Source: Misgurnus anguillicaudatus
Lineage: Eukaryota > Chordata > Actinopteri > Cypriniformes > Cobitidae
Length of the DNA: 64,000 bases
Assembly: GCF_027580225.2 (NCBI RefSeq)
Contig: NC_073358.2
Coordinates: 11,459,001 to 11,523,000, forward strand
Direction of reading: 5' to 3'
Made by a program: the position numbers and the translations under genes
Notes under the pieces: generated by a model
The model's database searches: none
The model's input: the letters and a program-made list of their open reading frames with translations, nothing else
What the model was told of the DNA's origin: nothing
In this document: positions 12,469-24,060 of the stretch, one piece after another
Layout: every line of letters starts with the position of its first letter
How positions within the stretch are numbered: the stretch's first letter is position 1

Positions 12469-12770
12469 CGTGCGAAAGAAGTCTGCAAGCAATTCTGATG
12501 CGTATGAACGGACGTTTAAATATCAACTTAATGAATTTCCTCCTAATTCAATTACTTCCCCCCTTCGGTGATGGCTAGTAGGCTATATAACACCGGACTG
12601 GTACTGTCGCTGCAAATCCAACCTCTCTGACAGCAACATCACGGTGGTGTGATGCGAACTGAGGTTACTTCTGGACGTCGTCCTTTGACCTCATCGATGC
12701 AACCACTCGCGCTGCCTCAGCGGACCAATCACATCAAGCGTTTTCGGAAAGGGCGGGGGCTTCCATGCAA
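12469..12770 (-). promoter_or_regulatory. acaca: Probable acaca promoter and 5' non-coding exon
   Basis: A strong splice donor (CACG|gtgagtac on the minus strand) sits at 12469, consistent with a non-coding first exon upstream of the coding start. About 250 bp further upstream are a CCAAT box (ATTGGTCC on the minus strand, near 12723-12730) and a GC box (about 12751-12760). The transcription start is not visible. A different promoter could also exist, since mammalian ACC1 is known to use several. Confidence 0.45.
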
Positions 12771-13464
12771 ATAAGACTGAAGGTGTGCCCAATGATTCGA
12801 CGGTTAGTTTGTCGCACGTGTTTGCTGTCATAGTCAATTCCGACAGCCACTAGTGTTACTTTATTAAAAGTTTGCCACGTTCTTGAAGCAAGTTCTTATA
12901 GCTTGTGGCTTTAGAAGTTACAATTAGAACTTGTCAGTCTGGGATTTTTCATCGGCTACAAAAAAGAGCCTTCGAAAAGCCAAAGGTTTAGGACTTACAA
13001 GCTGATGTAGTTCTGGGAGTGACTGATTCAGAACAGCACTGTGCCAAGGTTTATAAGATTTAAGAGGTGCAGTCAAATATGTGGTCTCGTGTTAAGGCTT
13101 CTGTTTATAATACAATATGTATCTTGACTTAATTTTATTGGCACTCTACATGCAGTGAAAATCTTGTGCTGTACTTTAGAACAAGTTTGTGCTAATTTGA
13201 TCATGGTGTTTCAAAAGTACCAACCTTGACCTTTCTTGCCAAACTGTGGTCTAGACACTTATCCAGATATTGAGTAAATAATTTCATTGGACATCAACTT
13301 ACATTGTGCAACAGCATAATATATTCCCAACAAATATTGAAATTTGATGTTGCTCCATATACAGTTAAGATAGCATATCAATCAATAATGATATAGTTAT
13401 GATAGAACATTTCATTTAATATTTACAAATCATTTTATATACCATTTTATATAAACATTTTGGG

Positions 13465-13592
13465 CTGGTTTCCTGGACAGAGATTAGCTTAAACCAGGAC
13501 TAGGCTTTAGTTTAATTAGGAAATATAACTAGTGTTAACAAACATGCCTTAATAAAACCATAACCTGTGTGAATTTTAAGGCAAAACAAAGG
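13465..13592. repeat. Dispersed repeat, copy 1
   Basis: The sequence around 'aaaccaggactaggctttag' and 'ggcaaaacaaagg' matches 20568-20692 over about 125 bp by eye. Confidence 0.6.
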
Positions 13593-13787
13593 TTAAATGT
13601 TAAAGGATGCACAAGCAAGCTATAATAAAGTCTTCTCACCAAAGGTGTTCGACTGAGGCAAGCAAGCAGCGGCACTCTCATTAATCCATACATGTCAGCC
13701 TTAAACCGGGTGTTTATTTCCATAATGTAAGGTGGGGGCGAGGAGGCAATATGCTGTTCGAAATGTGCTATTTATTGCACTACTACC

Positions 13788-13990
13788 CAGCAGGCATATA
13801 CCGACCTTCAACGTTGAAATTTGGTTGAAATAACGTCAGTTGTTTGTTCAAAGTTGATACAACGTTGAAACAACGGTGAATGGTAAACGGTTGAAAAAGG
13901 TTAATAAAATGCTTAAAAATCAACGTTGAAATTTGGTTGAAATAATGTCAGTACAACAGTGAAGTAAACGGTTGCAACGAGACAATAAAA
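13788..13990. repeat. CAACGTTGAAATTTGG repeat
   Basis: The phrase caacgttgaaatttggttga occurs twice in direct orientation (13810 and 13921), with further partial copies, giving a short degenerate tandem repeat. Confidence 0.6.
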
Positions 13991-14788
13991 TAATGTTTTA
14001 TAATTTGTGAATCATTCAGAAAAAAATGTAAAAACTAATTTTATGAAATTGATGAAAATATTTAAAAATGTAACAAATAATTGAATATACAGGTAGCGAG
14101 GTAATCTCGAGAGAATACACGAGACTGGACTGTTTTAACGGCTGTCTGCGAGATCTTGCGTATCACACGAGAAGATGCTTTGGAGAAAGAAGAGGTAAGG
14201 AAATATAAAGTCAATAAGTCAATGTTTTAAACGCATAACGTTATTTTATTCACATATACAAAGTGGTATGACAAAAAAGCACAATGCCAATTCGGAGTTT
14301 TTTTTTAGTTGCGAATGTATCCGTTATAGTAGTTAATTTGCTAGTCCACAGGATGTTCCCGCCGAAATTGGACTTTGTTATGTGATTCTCTGAATTGGGT
14401 GCCCTTCAAGTCCCCCAAACTTCAAAGATTTTCATTTAAAGGAAATCACAAAATGCATTTTAACGCTGTCAATTAATAGAACCAGGTGCCTTTGCATTAT
14501 AATGCAACAAAAAATGCTTTTATTTTATTTTAATTTATAGATAATGGGTTGCCTAAGTAGTAGACAACAAGCATGCTTGCATGTCCTCACTAACCATCAT
14601 TATATTTTCATTGAATATTAAACAAATAAAAACTGTAATTAATACAAAAAAGTTGCTGCTAATATAATCATATGTGGGTCTACTTTAACTAAAATATACA
14701 TATGTATATAAAAATACATTAATTGTATATGAAATTGCAATATTTATACACGTCCTCCAGTTTGTTTTTAACCCCGTCACGCCATACT

Positions 14789-15230
14789 TGTTATGACTGG
14801 AGGATAATAACAGGAAGCAAATGCAGGGTGAGGTGAACAAAGGTTTATTTAAACAGATGACACAGATGATAATGCTGAAATGGTTGGACAGACAAAGGCT
14901 GCGGTGACAATTCCTGATGAACGTGGATGAAGTTTGGTTGACGGGTGAAACCGGATACACAAACAGGCAGAACTCCACGCGAAGACGAAACCACAGGAAC
15001 ACACGAACACGAGAACACAGGTAAGACATGTAGCGTAATCATCTGGCAGTGAGAAGAGAGAATGGGTGAGTATATATGCCGTATGGGTAACTACCACCAG
15101 CTGGAGCAAAGCAATCACGCACACCTGCACTCACTCAGATCATTAGCGATCAGACACGCACACACACACAGTTCAGTCATACAGACAAACACAACACAGA
15201 AAGTCACGATGGACTTATCCTACCGTGACA
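14789..15230 (-). repeat. 3' LTR of the gypsy element
   Basis: This is a 442-bp repeat bounded by TG and CA. The element's coding frame runs into it and stops at 15215. Confidence 0.9.
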
Positions 15231-17445
15231 GTACCCCCTCCCCCACGAACGTCAACTGACGTTCCCGGGCTCCTTGACCTGCGATGGAAATCATCAATAA
15301 GGGAGTGATCCAATATGTCCCGAGCCGGAACCCAACTTCTCTCCTCCGGACCGTAACCTTCCCAATCCACCAAGTACTGAAATCCGCGTCCCCTCCGTCT
15401 AGAGTCCAGAATACGATTGATCGAATAGGTTGGTTCCCCATCTACGATACGAGGCGGGGGGGGGGGGGACCGGGACAGGCGGATTAAGACGAGATTTAAA
15501 CACGGGTTTAATTTTAGAAATGTGGAAAACCGGATGAATTCGTCTGTACACAGGAGGGAGATTAAGGCGAACTGTTACTGGATTAATGATTTTAGCAACA
15601 GAAAATGGGCCTATAAATTTGGGAGTCAACTTATTCGAGACGGAACGCATCGGAATATTCTGAGTAGAAAGCCACACTTTTTGACCCACGACGTAAACGG
15701 GAGGCTTCGACCGGTGGCGATCGGCCTTGGCCTTGGTGCGTTGTCTCACTTGGAGTATGACCTCACGTGCCCTACTCCAAGTGCGACGACACCTCTGGAC
15801 GAAAGCGTGCGCGGAGGGGACCGCAACCTCGGACTCCAGACTGGGAAATAATGGTGGTTGGTACCCTAAACTACACTTAAACGGAGATAGGCCCGTAGCT
15901 GACACTGGTAATGAATTGTGCGTGTACTCCACCATAGAGAGTTGTTGGCTCCAGGAGGAAGGATTTTTGGAGACCAAACATCGCAACACTCTTTCCACAT
16001 CCTGATTGGCTTGCTCGGTTTGACCATTGGTTTGAGGATGAAACCCCGAAGACAAACTAACCGTAGCCCCTAGCAACTTGCAAAACTCACGCCAAAATTT
16101 AGATATAAATTGGGGACTTCTATCGGAGACCACGTCTGTCGGAAGGCCATGTAACCGGAATAGGTGGTCAACGATAGCGACCGCTGTCTCCTTGGCTGAA
16201 GGCAATTTGGGCAAGGGAATAAAATGAGCCGCCTTCGAGAATCGGTCCACTACGGTTAAAATCACCGTATTACCCTGGGAGGGTGGGAGGGCGGTAATGA
16301 AATCGAGCGAAATATGGGACCAGGGTCTCGAAGGGACTGGCAGCGGTCTAAGTAACCCGTCAGGAGGACGATTAGACGCCTTACCCACAGCACAAACCGA
16401 ACAAGCCAATACAAAATCGTGTGTGTCACGAGCCATCCCTGGCCACCAAAATCGTTGCTTAACCAAAAACTTGGTTCGACTGACCCCTGGATGGCAAGCT
16501 ATACTGGAATTATGGCTCCATTTAAGTACCTCTGATCTCAGTCCCTCTGGCACAAATAACCGGTTTGGTGGGCAACGGGCCGGGGGCGTTATCCCTTCTA
16601 AGGCTTTGGTCACCTTCGATTCGATCTCCCATGAGAGCGCGGAGATGAATATGGTCTCCGGTAAAATGGGCTCGGGAGAGGAGGCACGATCGGAACGCTC
16701 AAAAATGCGGGACAAAGCATCAGGTTTGGTGTTTTTAGAACCTGGACGGTAGGACAAAGTGAAATCGAAACGACCGAAAAATAAAGCCCACCGAGCCTGC
16801 CTAGAGTTCAAACGTTTAGCAGATTTGATGTATTCGAGATTCTTGTGATCAGTGTAAACTATGAAAGGCACACCCGACCCCTCAAGCCAATGCCGCCATT
16901 CTTCCAGTGCTAGTTTAACAGCCAACAATTCCCGATTACCAATGTCGTAATTACGTTCGGCAGGCAACAAACGATTGGAATAAAACGCGCAGGGATGCAC
17001 CTTTCCGTCTGAGGATGTGCGTTGAGATAACACGGCTCCTACCCCCACATCTGACGCATCGACCTCCACTATGAACTGACGCTTACGATCAGGGGCCACA
17101 AGAATTGGGGCTGAAACAGTTTGGTAAAGGCAGTCTGGGCTGCCTCCGACCACCTGAACGCAGTACTAGCGGAGGTCAAGGCAGTCAGAGGTGCGGCTAG
17201 TTGGCTGAAATTGCGAATGAAACGCCGGTAAAAATTGGCGAACCCCAGAAATCTCTGCAGGGCCTTGCGAGACTCTGGGGATGGCCAATCAACCACAGCC
17301 TTAACCTTCTCCGGATCCATACGGACACCCTCAGTCGAAATGATGTGCCCTAGGAAAGAAACAGACTGTGCATGAAATTCGCATTTCTCCGCCTTGACAA
17401 AAAGCCCATTCTCTAGCAACCTAAGAAGCACTCGTCGTACGTGAT
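15215..17445 (-). pseudogene. Gypsy pol fragment: RT end, RNase H, integrase, chromodomain
   Basis: Reading the minus strand, the fragment begins late in reverse transcriptase ([19 protein letters not shown]). RNase H follows ([24 protein letters not shown]). The integrase has an HHCC zinc module ([11 protein letters not shown] through CSVCAVGK) and catalytic segments [17 protein letters not shown] and QTEQANQ. After [11 protein letters not shown] comes a chromodomain ([15 protein letters not shown]), the mark of chromovirus-type Metaviridae. Two breaks are visible: a frameshift near 17115-17150 between RT and RNase H, and one in a run of about twelve C/G at about 15456-15467 before the chromodomain. 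With the 5' half missing it cannot be autonomous. Confidence 0.9.
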
Positions 17446-17449
17446 TTTT

Positions 17450-17827
17450 TCAGATGACACAGATGATAATGCTGAAATGGTTGGACAGACAAAGGCTGCG
17501 GTGACAATTCCCGATGAACGTGGATGAAGTTTGGTTGACGGGTGAAACCGGATACACAAACAGGCAGAACTCCACGCGAAGACGAAACCACAGGAACACA
17601 CGAACACGAGAACACAGGTAAGACATGTAGCGTAATCATCTGGCAGTGAGAAGAGAGAATGGGTGAGTATATATGCCGTATGGGTAACTACCACCAGCTG
17701 GAGCAAAGCAATCACGCACACCTGCACTCACTCAGATCATTAGCGATCAGACACGCACACACACACAGTTCAGTCATACAGACAAACACAACACAGAAAG
17801 TCACGATGGACTTATCCTACCGTGACA
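17450..17827 (-). repeat. 5' LTR of the gypsy element (truncated)
   Basis: This matches 14854-15230 almost exactly but lacks the U5-side end. The junction with internal DNA is at about 17446-17449. Confidence 0.88.
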
Positions 17828-17832
17828 ATACT

Positions 17833-18341
17833 ATTTACCCCCCATAAAAATAATGGATCAATCCCTGTGGCATCACATCCAGGAAGTGACATCACACAAA
17901 TCTCTTGAAGAGCATGCTGCAAAAAAAGGCAAGTGTCAGAATCTTTTCTTACATATATTTCATGTTTTTCACTGTCAGATTAAGATTGTCAGGCTCAACA
18001 TTTCAACTCTGTTGTATGACTAAATGATAGTAAACAATGGTTTCAGAAGAATTAAATAATAGTTTTGCAAAACATTAAACTTGTATGATTTCCTAAATGC
18101 CATGTGATGCTACTGTCTTGGCTAAGTATGGAGTTCAGCTACTGTTAGCCAAAAACTTCAACACCGTCACATTCAACCCCGTCACATTTTTTATTATAAC
18201 AGGGTTGAATCGTTGTGATGGGGTTGAATGTTTGACACTTTTTAGTAGATTACTCAATTGTAGACTTGTTGTATTGTGATGTGAACTGTTAGAAATAATC
18301 GATTATGGTATTTTATGTTCAATATTTTCAGACATCCCAGT
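17833..18341. other. Older repeat DNA to the right of the gypsy element
   Basis: No intact gene is seen. Phrases such as 'caccgtcacattcaacccc' recur inverted here and near 28750, suggesting that this is the body of an old element split by later insertions. Confidence 0.35.
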
Positions 18342-18545
18342 GGCAAAAACAGCAGCAGAGAGGCAAAGACAGTACAGAGCAAGAAGAGATGCAGACTCAG
18401 AAGGGCTTTTCACACCTGAAATTGTTAACCCTGGGTTATTCTAAAACCAGGGTTAACGGAATCCTGTTTTTTTTTCCTGTTTCACACTGTTCACACTTAA
18501 CCAGGGGTTAAGAGATAACCCTGGGTATTCATAATTTGACATTTC

Positions 18546-19292
18546 AGGCTATGTTTACACGTGGGCGGCTATTTTCATAAACGGACATTTCAACATTTCA
18601 AAAATAATATCGTGCACACATGTCAGTTTTCAGAAAAGTGTTTATTTGCACGTACCCGTGCATATTTGCCGTCAAGAGACGCTCAAGCCCACGTAAGCCA
18701 ATCACCGGCAGCGCTGGTGGTGACGTGAACTGGTTCTTCATGTTGGAGGGAGGAGTTGTTGCAGTAGGTGATTGATGACGTCAACGTACCGCGAGAGCGA
18801 GTTGAGGAATCACACGTAGAGGTCTAATTTCGAATCGCTCTCGCGGTACTTTGACATCATCCATCTGTCGGTTCTTGCAGCGCCGCATGAAGTCAAACAC
18901 GCGTAAAATTGCTGATCTCCGAGCAGTCGTCTCTGCTCCTCGACATAATGGAGCAGCTGTATTTGCAAATACAAACACACAAAACGTTTGCACGAACATA
19001 AATGTGATCTAGGAAGCGTTTAGAGTAGCAGTCACATGTAAACATGGGTCGCACTTTTGACGTAGGTGCGAGCTCTTGCGCATACTCTGTGACGTTGCCT
19101 GCTTAAACATCCGTTTGTCTCACTTTACATGCAACCGTGCAAACGAAGATTTCCAAGATCTCCACTCTGGCCGGAGTTTTTAGAAACAATCGGTTTCAGA
19201 GGCGAGTTCTCAGTTTGCGTGTAAACGAGGGGCACAAACGAAGGTAAATCTCTCAGTTTTTAAAAATAACCATGTACGTGTAAACAGAGCCT
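18546..19292. mobile_element. Nested TIR element with GTTTACACGT ends
   Basis: aggctatgtttacacgt at the left faces acgtgtaaacagagcct at the right. It sits inside 18402-19648 and itself contains the palindrome 18773-18903. Confidence 0.65.
18773..18903. repeat. Palindromic module, copy A
   Basis: taccgcgagagcg and cgctctcgcggta face each other around a short loop, followed by 'tttgacatcatccatctgtc'. Related palindromes lie at 36210-36371 and 45442-45585. Confidence 0.65.
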
Positions 19293-19317
19293 CACACTGT
19301 GCATTCCTAAACCCTTG

Positions 19318-19432
19318 GTCAGGAGTCTCCAACCCAGCTTCAAGACACCTGTCTGTAATTATCAAGCAACCCTGAACACCTTGATTAGCTAATTCAGCTG
19401 TGTTTAATTAGGGTCATAACATTCTAACCCTG
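19318..19432. repeat. Dispersed 'gtctccaaccc ... tgtttaattagggt' repeat fragment
   Basis: This matches a phrase I associate with very common cyprinid repeats (taattatcaag, ccttgattagctaattcag). The boundaries are unclear. Confidence 0.35.
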
Positions 19433-19739
19433 CTTCGTTTCACACTGCATGCGTTTGGCACCATAATGCGGGGTTAATCCCACAAAAGGGGTGCTAAACC
19501 TTCTTTGAAGCAGAGTTTCATAACCCTGGGTTAATTTCAGGAATAACCCTGCTTCTAAATTACAAATGTGAAACGATCCTTAACCCAGGGTTAAAAGCAG
19601 GGTTTACAACGAAGATAAGCCAGGGTTAAGCGCAGTGTGAAAAGCCCTAGAGAGGAGGGAAACATGTCTCAGGAGTGAGCCTGAAAGGTGGAAAAGAGGC
19701 TAGAAAAAAAGCAATCTGGGTGACAGAGCGAAACGACTT

Positions 19740-20179
19740 TGGCCCTGTCCCAAATGGCACACTCCAGACTTGTGGTCCTCCTCAAAGTCCACACTTTGAT
19801 GACATCACGTAGTCCAGACTTTAGGGGCCCCTTGATGCGAGTCCACGTGGGTGCACCGGAGTCGTATTTTGGGACAGACTTGAGCATCACACCAGAAATA
19901 GGTAGAGAAGTTGCCCATCAGTGTGAACTCCTCCTTTCCGTCGTCTGATTGGTCTGATAGATTGCCCTTTCGCAAGGAGTTCTGGGTTGGTAAAGTGCGC
20001 GAAGCCTGCTGCAGTGCGGGCTTCGCTGAAAACCGCATCAAGGGGGGCAAAGGCGGCGCTGATGAGCACACTTCAAAGCGTAAAAATGACCCTACGGACT
20101 TGTAGACTAAGCGAGAACGAGCAATATAAGGCCACGAGACCGAAAGTCCACATGAAGTGCGCCATTTGGGACAGGGCCA
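19740..20179. mobile_element. MITE with TGGCCCTGTCCCAAATGG ends
   Basis: tggccctgtcccaaatggc at the left is mirrored by gccatttgggacagggcca at the right. The element is 440 bp with no complete ORF, and it interrupts the relic exon. Confidence 0.78.
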
Positions 20180-20297
20180 TAAGTGAAAGATGTGGAGGGA
20201 TGCTAAAAAAAACAGAAGAAGAGGGAAGCTTTGAGAAATAGCGACACCCCTCCACAAAGTCCGGATAATCAAAATGCAGAGCAACCTAGATCTGGGT

Positions 20298-21965
20298 CAG
20301 AGCCGGCCCTAGACCTTTGGGGCCCCTAAGCACAATTTGGTCGGGGGCCCATTTGACCGAAGTAAGGCCTAAAGAAAAGAAATGACTACCTTATAACTAT
20401 ACTGTACATATTATATCTACTATGTTTTTTTTATTTTGTCTTTTAAAATATGTTTTTTAATTATTCTATGTATACTGTATGTTAATGATCTTTTTTACGC
20501 TGCTGGTCCTGAGTACGTTCTTATGTGGCAACATGTAGCCTACAAAAAAAGACCTTGGGGTGGTCCCGGACCGGGATTATCTTAAGCCAGGACTCTGCCT
20601 TAGTTTAATTAGAAAACATAACCAATTTTTACAAACATGCCTTACTAAAAACATTATTTGTGTGCATTTTGAGGCAAAACAAAGGGCACTGGTGTATTTT
20701 AAGATATGTCAGTGCAAGCTTTTTTCAATTTGGACAGCTCTTAGCCTACTTTTATTTTAGTCCATGAGTAGTTGAATTTCTGTCAGGGAAACTGCCCCCT
20801 TGAGATCTTGATTTGAGTTCCATCTTTGATGTCTAACAGGAAAAATATAATACCGCACTGACTGAACTGAATAGCAGTGCAGTGCAACGAACACACCCTG
20901 ATGAACTTGCTGAATAAAAAGACTGATAAAGTGCTTTTCACTGACCATCAAAGAAACATTTTTAATTGACACCAGAGTTTAAGAGGCACAAACAACAGCC
21001 TACATATAATTTGAATGAAATAGAGTAAATAGAATAACATTTAAATATAATATAAAATAATAAATAGAACACTTAAATGTTTACATTTTTCAAATAAACA
21101 TTAACCATAATATCTAAAACACCACAAACAAGATTAAAAGTTGCTAACATTCGATATAACAACCGCCTCACTATATATTATCTCTTGCGTAAATAGCATA
21201 ACAAAAGTAGGCTTGTTTGATATGAGCTAAATCTGCGCTTAACCGATCACCGGTGATCAGCGCGAGATGCGTTTTTCAACTTGTTTTTGACTTGTGACAT
21301 TCATATTTTTTTATTAATTCCTTTAAACTTTTGTATTGGTGTTGGTGTTGGATTAGTTGTACTGTGAGCTGTTTATATTTTACACAAAAACGAATTTAGA
21401 CTTAGATTACATCCCAACATTTACTAATTAGCCTTCCAGTAATGAACAGTTCACCTTTGTTGATTCTCCTTATAAACATCTTAATGTAAATGCATTTTGT
21501 TGGTATTTCAGTTGCATCTATTTAATCCGCGATAAAATACGCGAACGCGATCTCTTCCATTGCTGAAGTTTGCAGTCCACAACAAAGCGAGATTCATGAA
21601 GCGTCCGGCTTGCCTACAGTTTTTTCACTCCTCACCTTACTGCAGCCGTCTGCGCTCGTCTAAATTCCAGGCAAGGCAAGCTGCATCTCAAACAAGCGTC
21701 TGACAGACAATGATCAGGTGATGAGTGACATCATAGGGTCAGTCAGGGTCAAGATTAGCGGGGAACTCGCCATAATAAAGAACTAAATAAAAACAACTGT
21801 GCTTATTATGATGCCCGATAAAGAGCGCTGTAGATCCATTTCTTTTTATTTATTTTATATTACTTTTGATGTATAATTTTTTTTGGCAGTGACTCTATGG
21901 GGCCCTCTGCTGGCCACGGGGCCCTTTGCGATCGCAAGGATTGTTTAGTGGCTGGGCCAGCTCTG
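20298..21965. mobile_element. TIR element of about 1.7 kb with CAGAGC(C/T)GGCCC ends
   Basis: The left end cagagccggccc and the right end gggccagctctg are inverted copies. The 8-mer TCTGGGTC occurs at both edges (20291-20298 and 21962-21969), overlapping the ends by one to four bases, so the exact target duplication is unclear. It has no transposase ORF. Confidence 0.55.
20568..20692. repeat. Dispersed repeat, copy 2
   Basis: This is similar to 13465-13592 ('gtttaattag', 'acaaacatgcctta', 'ggcaaaacaaagg'). It lies inside the TIR element 20298-21965. Confidence 0.55.
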
Positions 21966-22155
21966 GGTCCTCGAGGTCAGTTGTAAGAATTAATTTGGAT
22001 TAGCTGACTTGTAAGTCAGTTAGATGAAGTTGATGTTTGTGATCAATTAATGCTTAATGCTTTTGATTTAATGTTAAATACTTACTAAAATGTTTGTTTG
22101 TTTTTGCCAACTTTCAACCCTGTTATTTGATAGTTCCCTTTCAGTCGGTCACTAC

Positions 22156-22321
22156 GACGTCACGTCGTGACCGACGAATTGGGAACCGCTTCGCGGGTGA
22201 CCTATCTACTTCGAGAACTATCAAAAACGCCAATGAACTTGGCATGCAGGTATTTGCATAATGCCGGCGCCGCCCCGCCAGGTGCGTATATAAGGCGCAG
22301 GTGCATAATACCAAATCAGCT
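22156..22321 (+). repeat. Left inverted terminal repeat of the DIRS element, with TATA box
   Basis: This is an inverted copy of 28226-28391. It contains tatataagg at about 22287-22295, a plausible TATA box for the genomic transcript. Confidence 0.85.
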
Positions 22322-22662
22322 TTATTGCTTCGAAGCCGGCAGACATCTGCTCTCGAGAAGCTTTCTAAACTGATCTTCGTAGATCCTGTTCTGTGAAGGG
22401 AAGAAAAAGATCTCAGCTTGCTGAAGTTGGTTGGGCAAAGACACCTCAGCGGAGGCTCGCAGTGTTTTCTCCACCCTTTCTCTCTCTCTCTCTGTCTCTT
22501 TAATTTAGGACTTGAGTTCGAGTGAGTGCGTTTGCCTCTCCCTGTGTGTTTCACCAGCTTGCACAAAAGAGTGATTTCCCTGAAAGAGCAGCACGTTTGA
22601 GCTTTGTGTCTTTTTAAAGACAGCCACTCATTCGTGTCACGGTCGGGGTCGTCTTTTTAAAG

Positions 22663-24060
22663 ATGGATTTCCGTCCGTGCTCGGTTTCTGGATGCGGTGT
22701 GTTCATCGCCCCCCAGGATGGCCACAAGCGTTGTCTTTCGTGTCTGGGTCTCCAGCACGCAGAGGCAGCGCTGCGTGATAGCTCATGCTCCGTCTGCGAG
22801 GGCCTGACTATGGCGGATTTGCGGAGACGGGTGTCGTTCCTCCGGCAACGGCCCCCGCCTTCCAAGTCTGGTACTGCTAAGGGCGCAGTTACCAGGCTTG
22901 CGAAGGATGATCTCCGTATAACGGTGCTGGGTCGGTCTGCTGGTTCGTCCAGTAGCTCCCAGCGCCCTGATCCGTTGCCAGCGGAGGTCCCGATGGAGAC
23001 GAGCGGCCCGTGTTCTACGGTGTCCTCGCGCTCTGTCGAGCCTCCACTTGACGCGATGTCCACCGTAACGTCGGAGGGGGGGTTGTCAGCCTCGGACGTC
23101 GATCCGGATCCGCTCCCGCCTTCGGGCCAGGTTGCGGGTTCTGCGTTCGACCCCGAGATGGCAGCCATGCTCGCTCGGGCGGCGGAGGCGGTCGGCTTGG
23201 AGTGGACTAAACCTCCCCCACCTGAACCGTCCCGCCTCGATGATTGGTTCTTCGGGGGTGCCAGGGCTTCTCAGTCCTCCCCCCCGGTGCCTTTCTTTCC
23301 CGAGGTGCATGAAGAGCTGATGCGGTCGTGGAAAACCCCGTTTTCCGCCCGGAACCGGCCGTATCAGCCTTCACCTCTCACCTCTCTCAAGGGTGGGGAT
23401 GCCAAGGGGTACACTGGTATCCCGTCAGTGGAGCGCCCGGTCGCGATGCAGTTGTGTCCGGCCGGTGTCGCTTCCTCCTGGCGGGACCAGCCTACTCTCC
23501 CCTCACGGGCATGTAAGCATTCATCGGCGCTGACCGGTGCTGCTTACAAGGCTTGTGGGGAAGCAGCCTCTGCCCTGCATGCCATGGCATTGCTGCAGGT
23601 TCACCAGGCTAAGGCTCTGAGGGACCTGCACGCGGGAGGTCACGACTCGGCGGAGTTCTCTGAACTGTCGGGCGATGCGATGTCTACCCTGGTAGTCCAG
23701 GAACGCCATCTCTGGCTGTGTCTGGCGGACATGAAAGACGCCGATAAAACCCGGCTCCTGAATGCTCCGGTTTCCCAGACCGGCCTGTTCGGCGAGACGG
23801 TCGAGGAGTTTGCGCAGCAATTCTCCGCGGCCAAGAAGCAGACTGAGGCCATCGCTCAGATCATGCCACGTCGGAAGCGTCCTGCGCCTGCCCCGTCCAC
23901 GTCGGGGCCTCAGCCTGCTCCTCGCCGAGGGCGTCCTGCGGCGGCCGCCTCCGTTCCTCCCCGGGGCTCTTCTAAGAAGCGAGGAACTGGTCGTCAGCAG
24001 CCCGCCCCGCCCGCTCAGCCCGCTTCAAAGGGTGGAAAAAGAAGATCGAAGCGGCCCTGA
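22663..24060 (+). CDS. DIRS ORF1, gag-like protein
   Basis: The ORF has 465 codons and starts at the first ATG after the left terminal repeat and leader. Near the N-terminus a Cys/His cluster (CSVSGCGVF, HKRCLSCLG, CSVCEGL) suggests zinc binding. The middle is Ser/Pro-rich, and the C-terminus is strongly basic (PRRKRP, KKRGTGR, KGGKRRSKRP), which fits RNA binding. It overlaps the upstream part of the next reading frame. The role as the particle or RNP protein is inferred from position. Confidence 0.75.
   Translation: MDFRPCSVSGCGVFIAPQDGHKRCLSCLGLQHAEAALRDSSCSVCEGLTMADLRRRVSFLRQRPPPSKSGTAKGAVTRLAKDDLRITVLGRSAGSSSSSQRPDPLPAEVPMETSGPCSTVSSRSVEPPLDAMSTVTSEGGLSASDVDPDPLPPSGQVAGSAFDPEMAAMLARAAEAVGLEWTKPPPPEPSRLDDWFFGGARASQSSPPVPFFPEVHEELMRSWKTPFSARNRPYQPSPLTSLKGGDAKGYTGIPSVERPVAMQLCPAGVASSWRDQPTLPSRACKHSSALTGAAYKACGEAASALHAMALLQVHQAKALRDLHAGGHDSAEFSELSGDAMSTLVVQERHLWLCLADMKDADKTRLLNAPVSQTGLFGETVEEFAQQFSAAKKQTEAIAQIMPRRKRPAPAPSTSGPQPAPRRGRPAAAASVPPRGSSKKRGTGRQQPAPPAQPASKGGKRRSKRP

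Larger units (their letters stand above)
12771..14783. other. Intergenic DNA 5' of acaca
   Basis: No gene is seen. The stretch holds two dispersed repeats (listed separately) and, at its right end, a phrase near 14390 that has an inverted partner near 28940. Confidence 0.45.
14784..17832 (-). mobile_element. Truncated Ty3/gypsy LTR retrotransposon with chromodomain, TSD ATACT
   Basis: The element runs on the minus strand. The 3' LTR is 14789-15230 and a partial 5' LTR is 17450-17827. The exact 5-bp duplication ATACT lies outside both (14784-14788 and 17828-17832). A polypurine tract (minus strand gtgggggagggggtac) abuts the 3' LTR. The 5' LTR has lost its last 66 bp or so, and the leader, gag, protease and most of reverse transcriptase are missing. 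The remaining internal DNA starts abruptly within RT at about 17445. The two LTRs differ by about one base over 378 bp by eye, so the insertion looks recent. Confidence 0.93.
18402..19648. mobile_element. TIR element with AGGGCTTTTCACAC ends
   Basis: agggcttttcacac at the left is mirrored by gtgtgaaaagccct at the right. Subterminal copies of 'aaccctgggtta' occur in both orientations. A 3-bp duplication AGA may flank it. It holds a second element (18546-19292). Confidence 0.7.
18342..20296 (+). pseudogene. Relic coding exon split by two TIR elements
   Basis: After an AG (ttttcag) at about 18334 the plus strand reads KTAAERQRQYRARRDADSE up to 18401. The reading resumes at 19649 with an arginine- and glutamate-rich stretch (ERWKR), and again after 20179 with MWRDAKKNRR and TPPQSPDNQN. 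The three pieces are separated by the TIR elements 18402-19648 and 19740-20179 and carry stops. The basic, charged composition suggests a nuclear or DNA-binding protein of a repeated gene family. I do not recognise its function. Confidence 0.45.
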
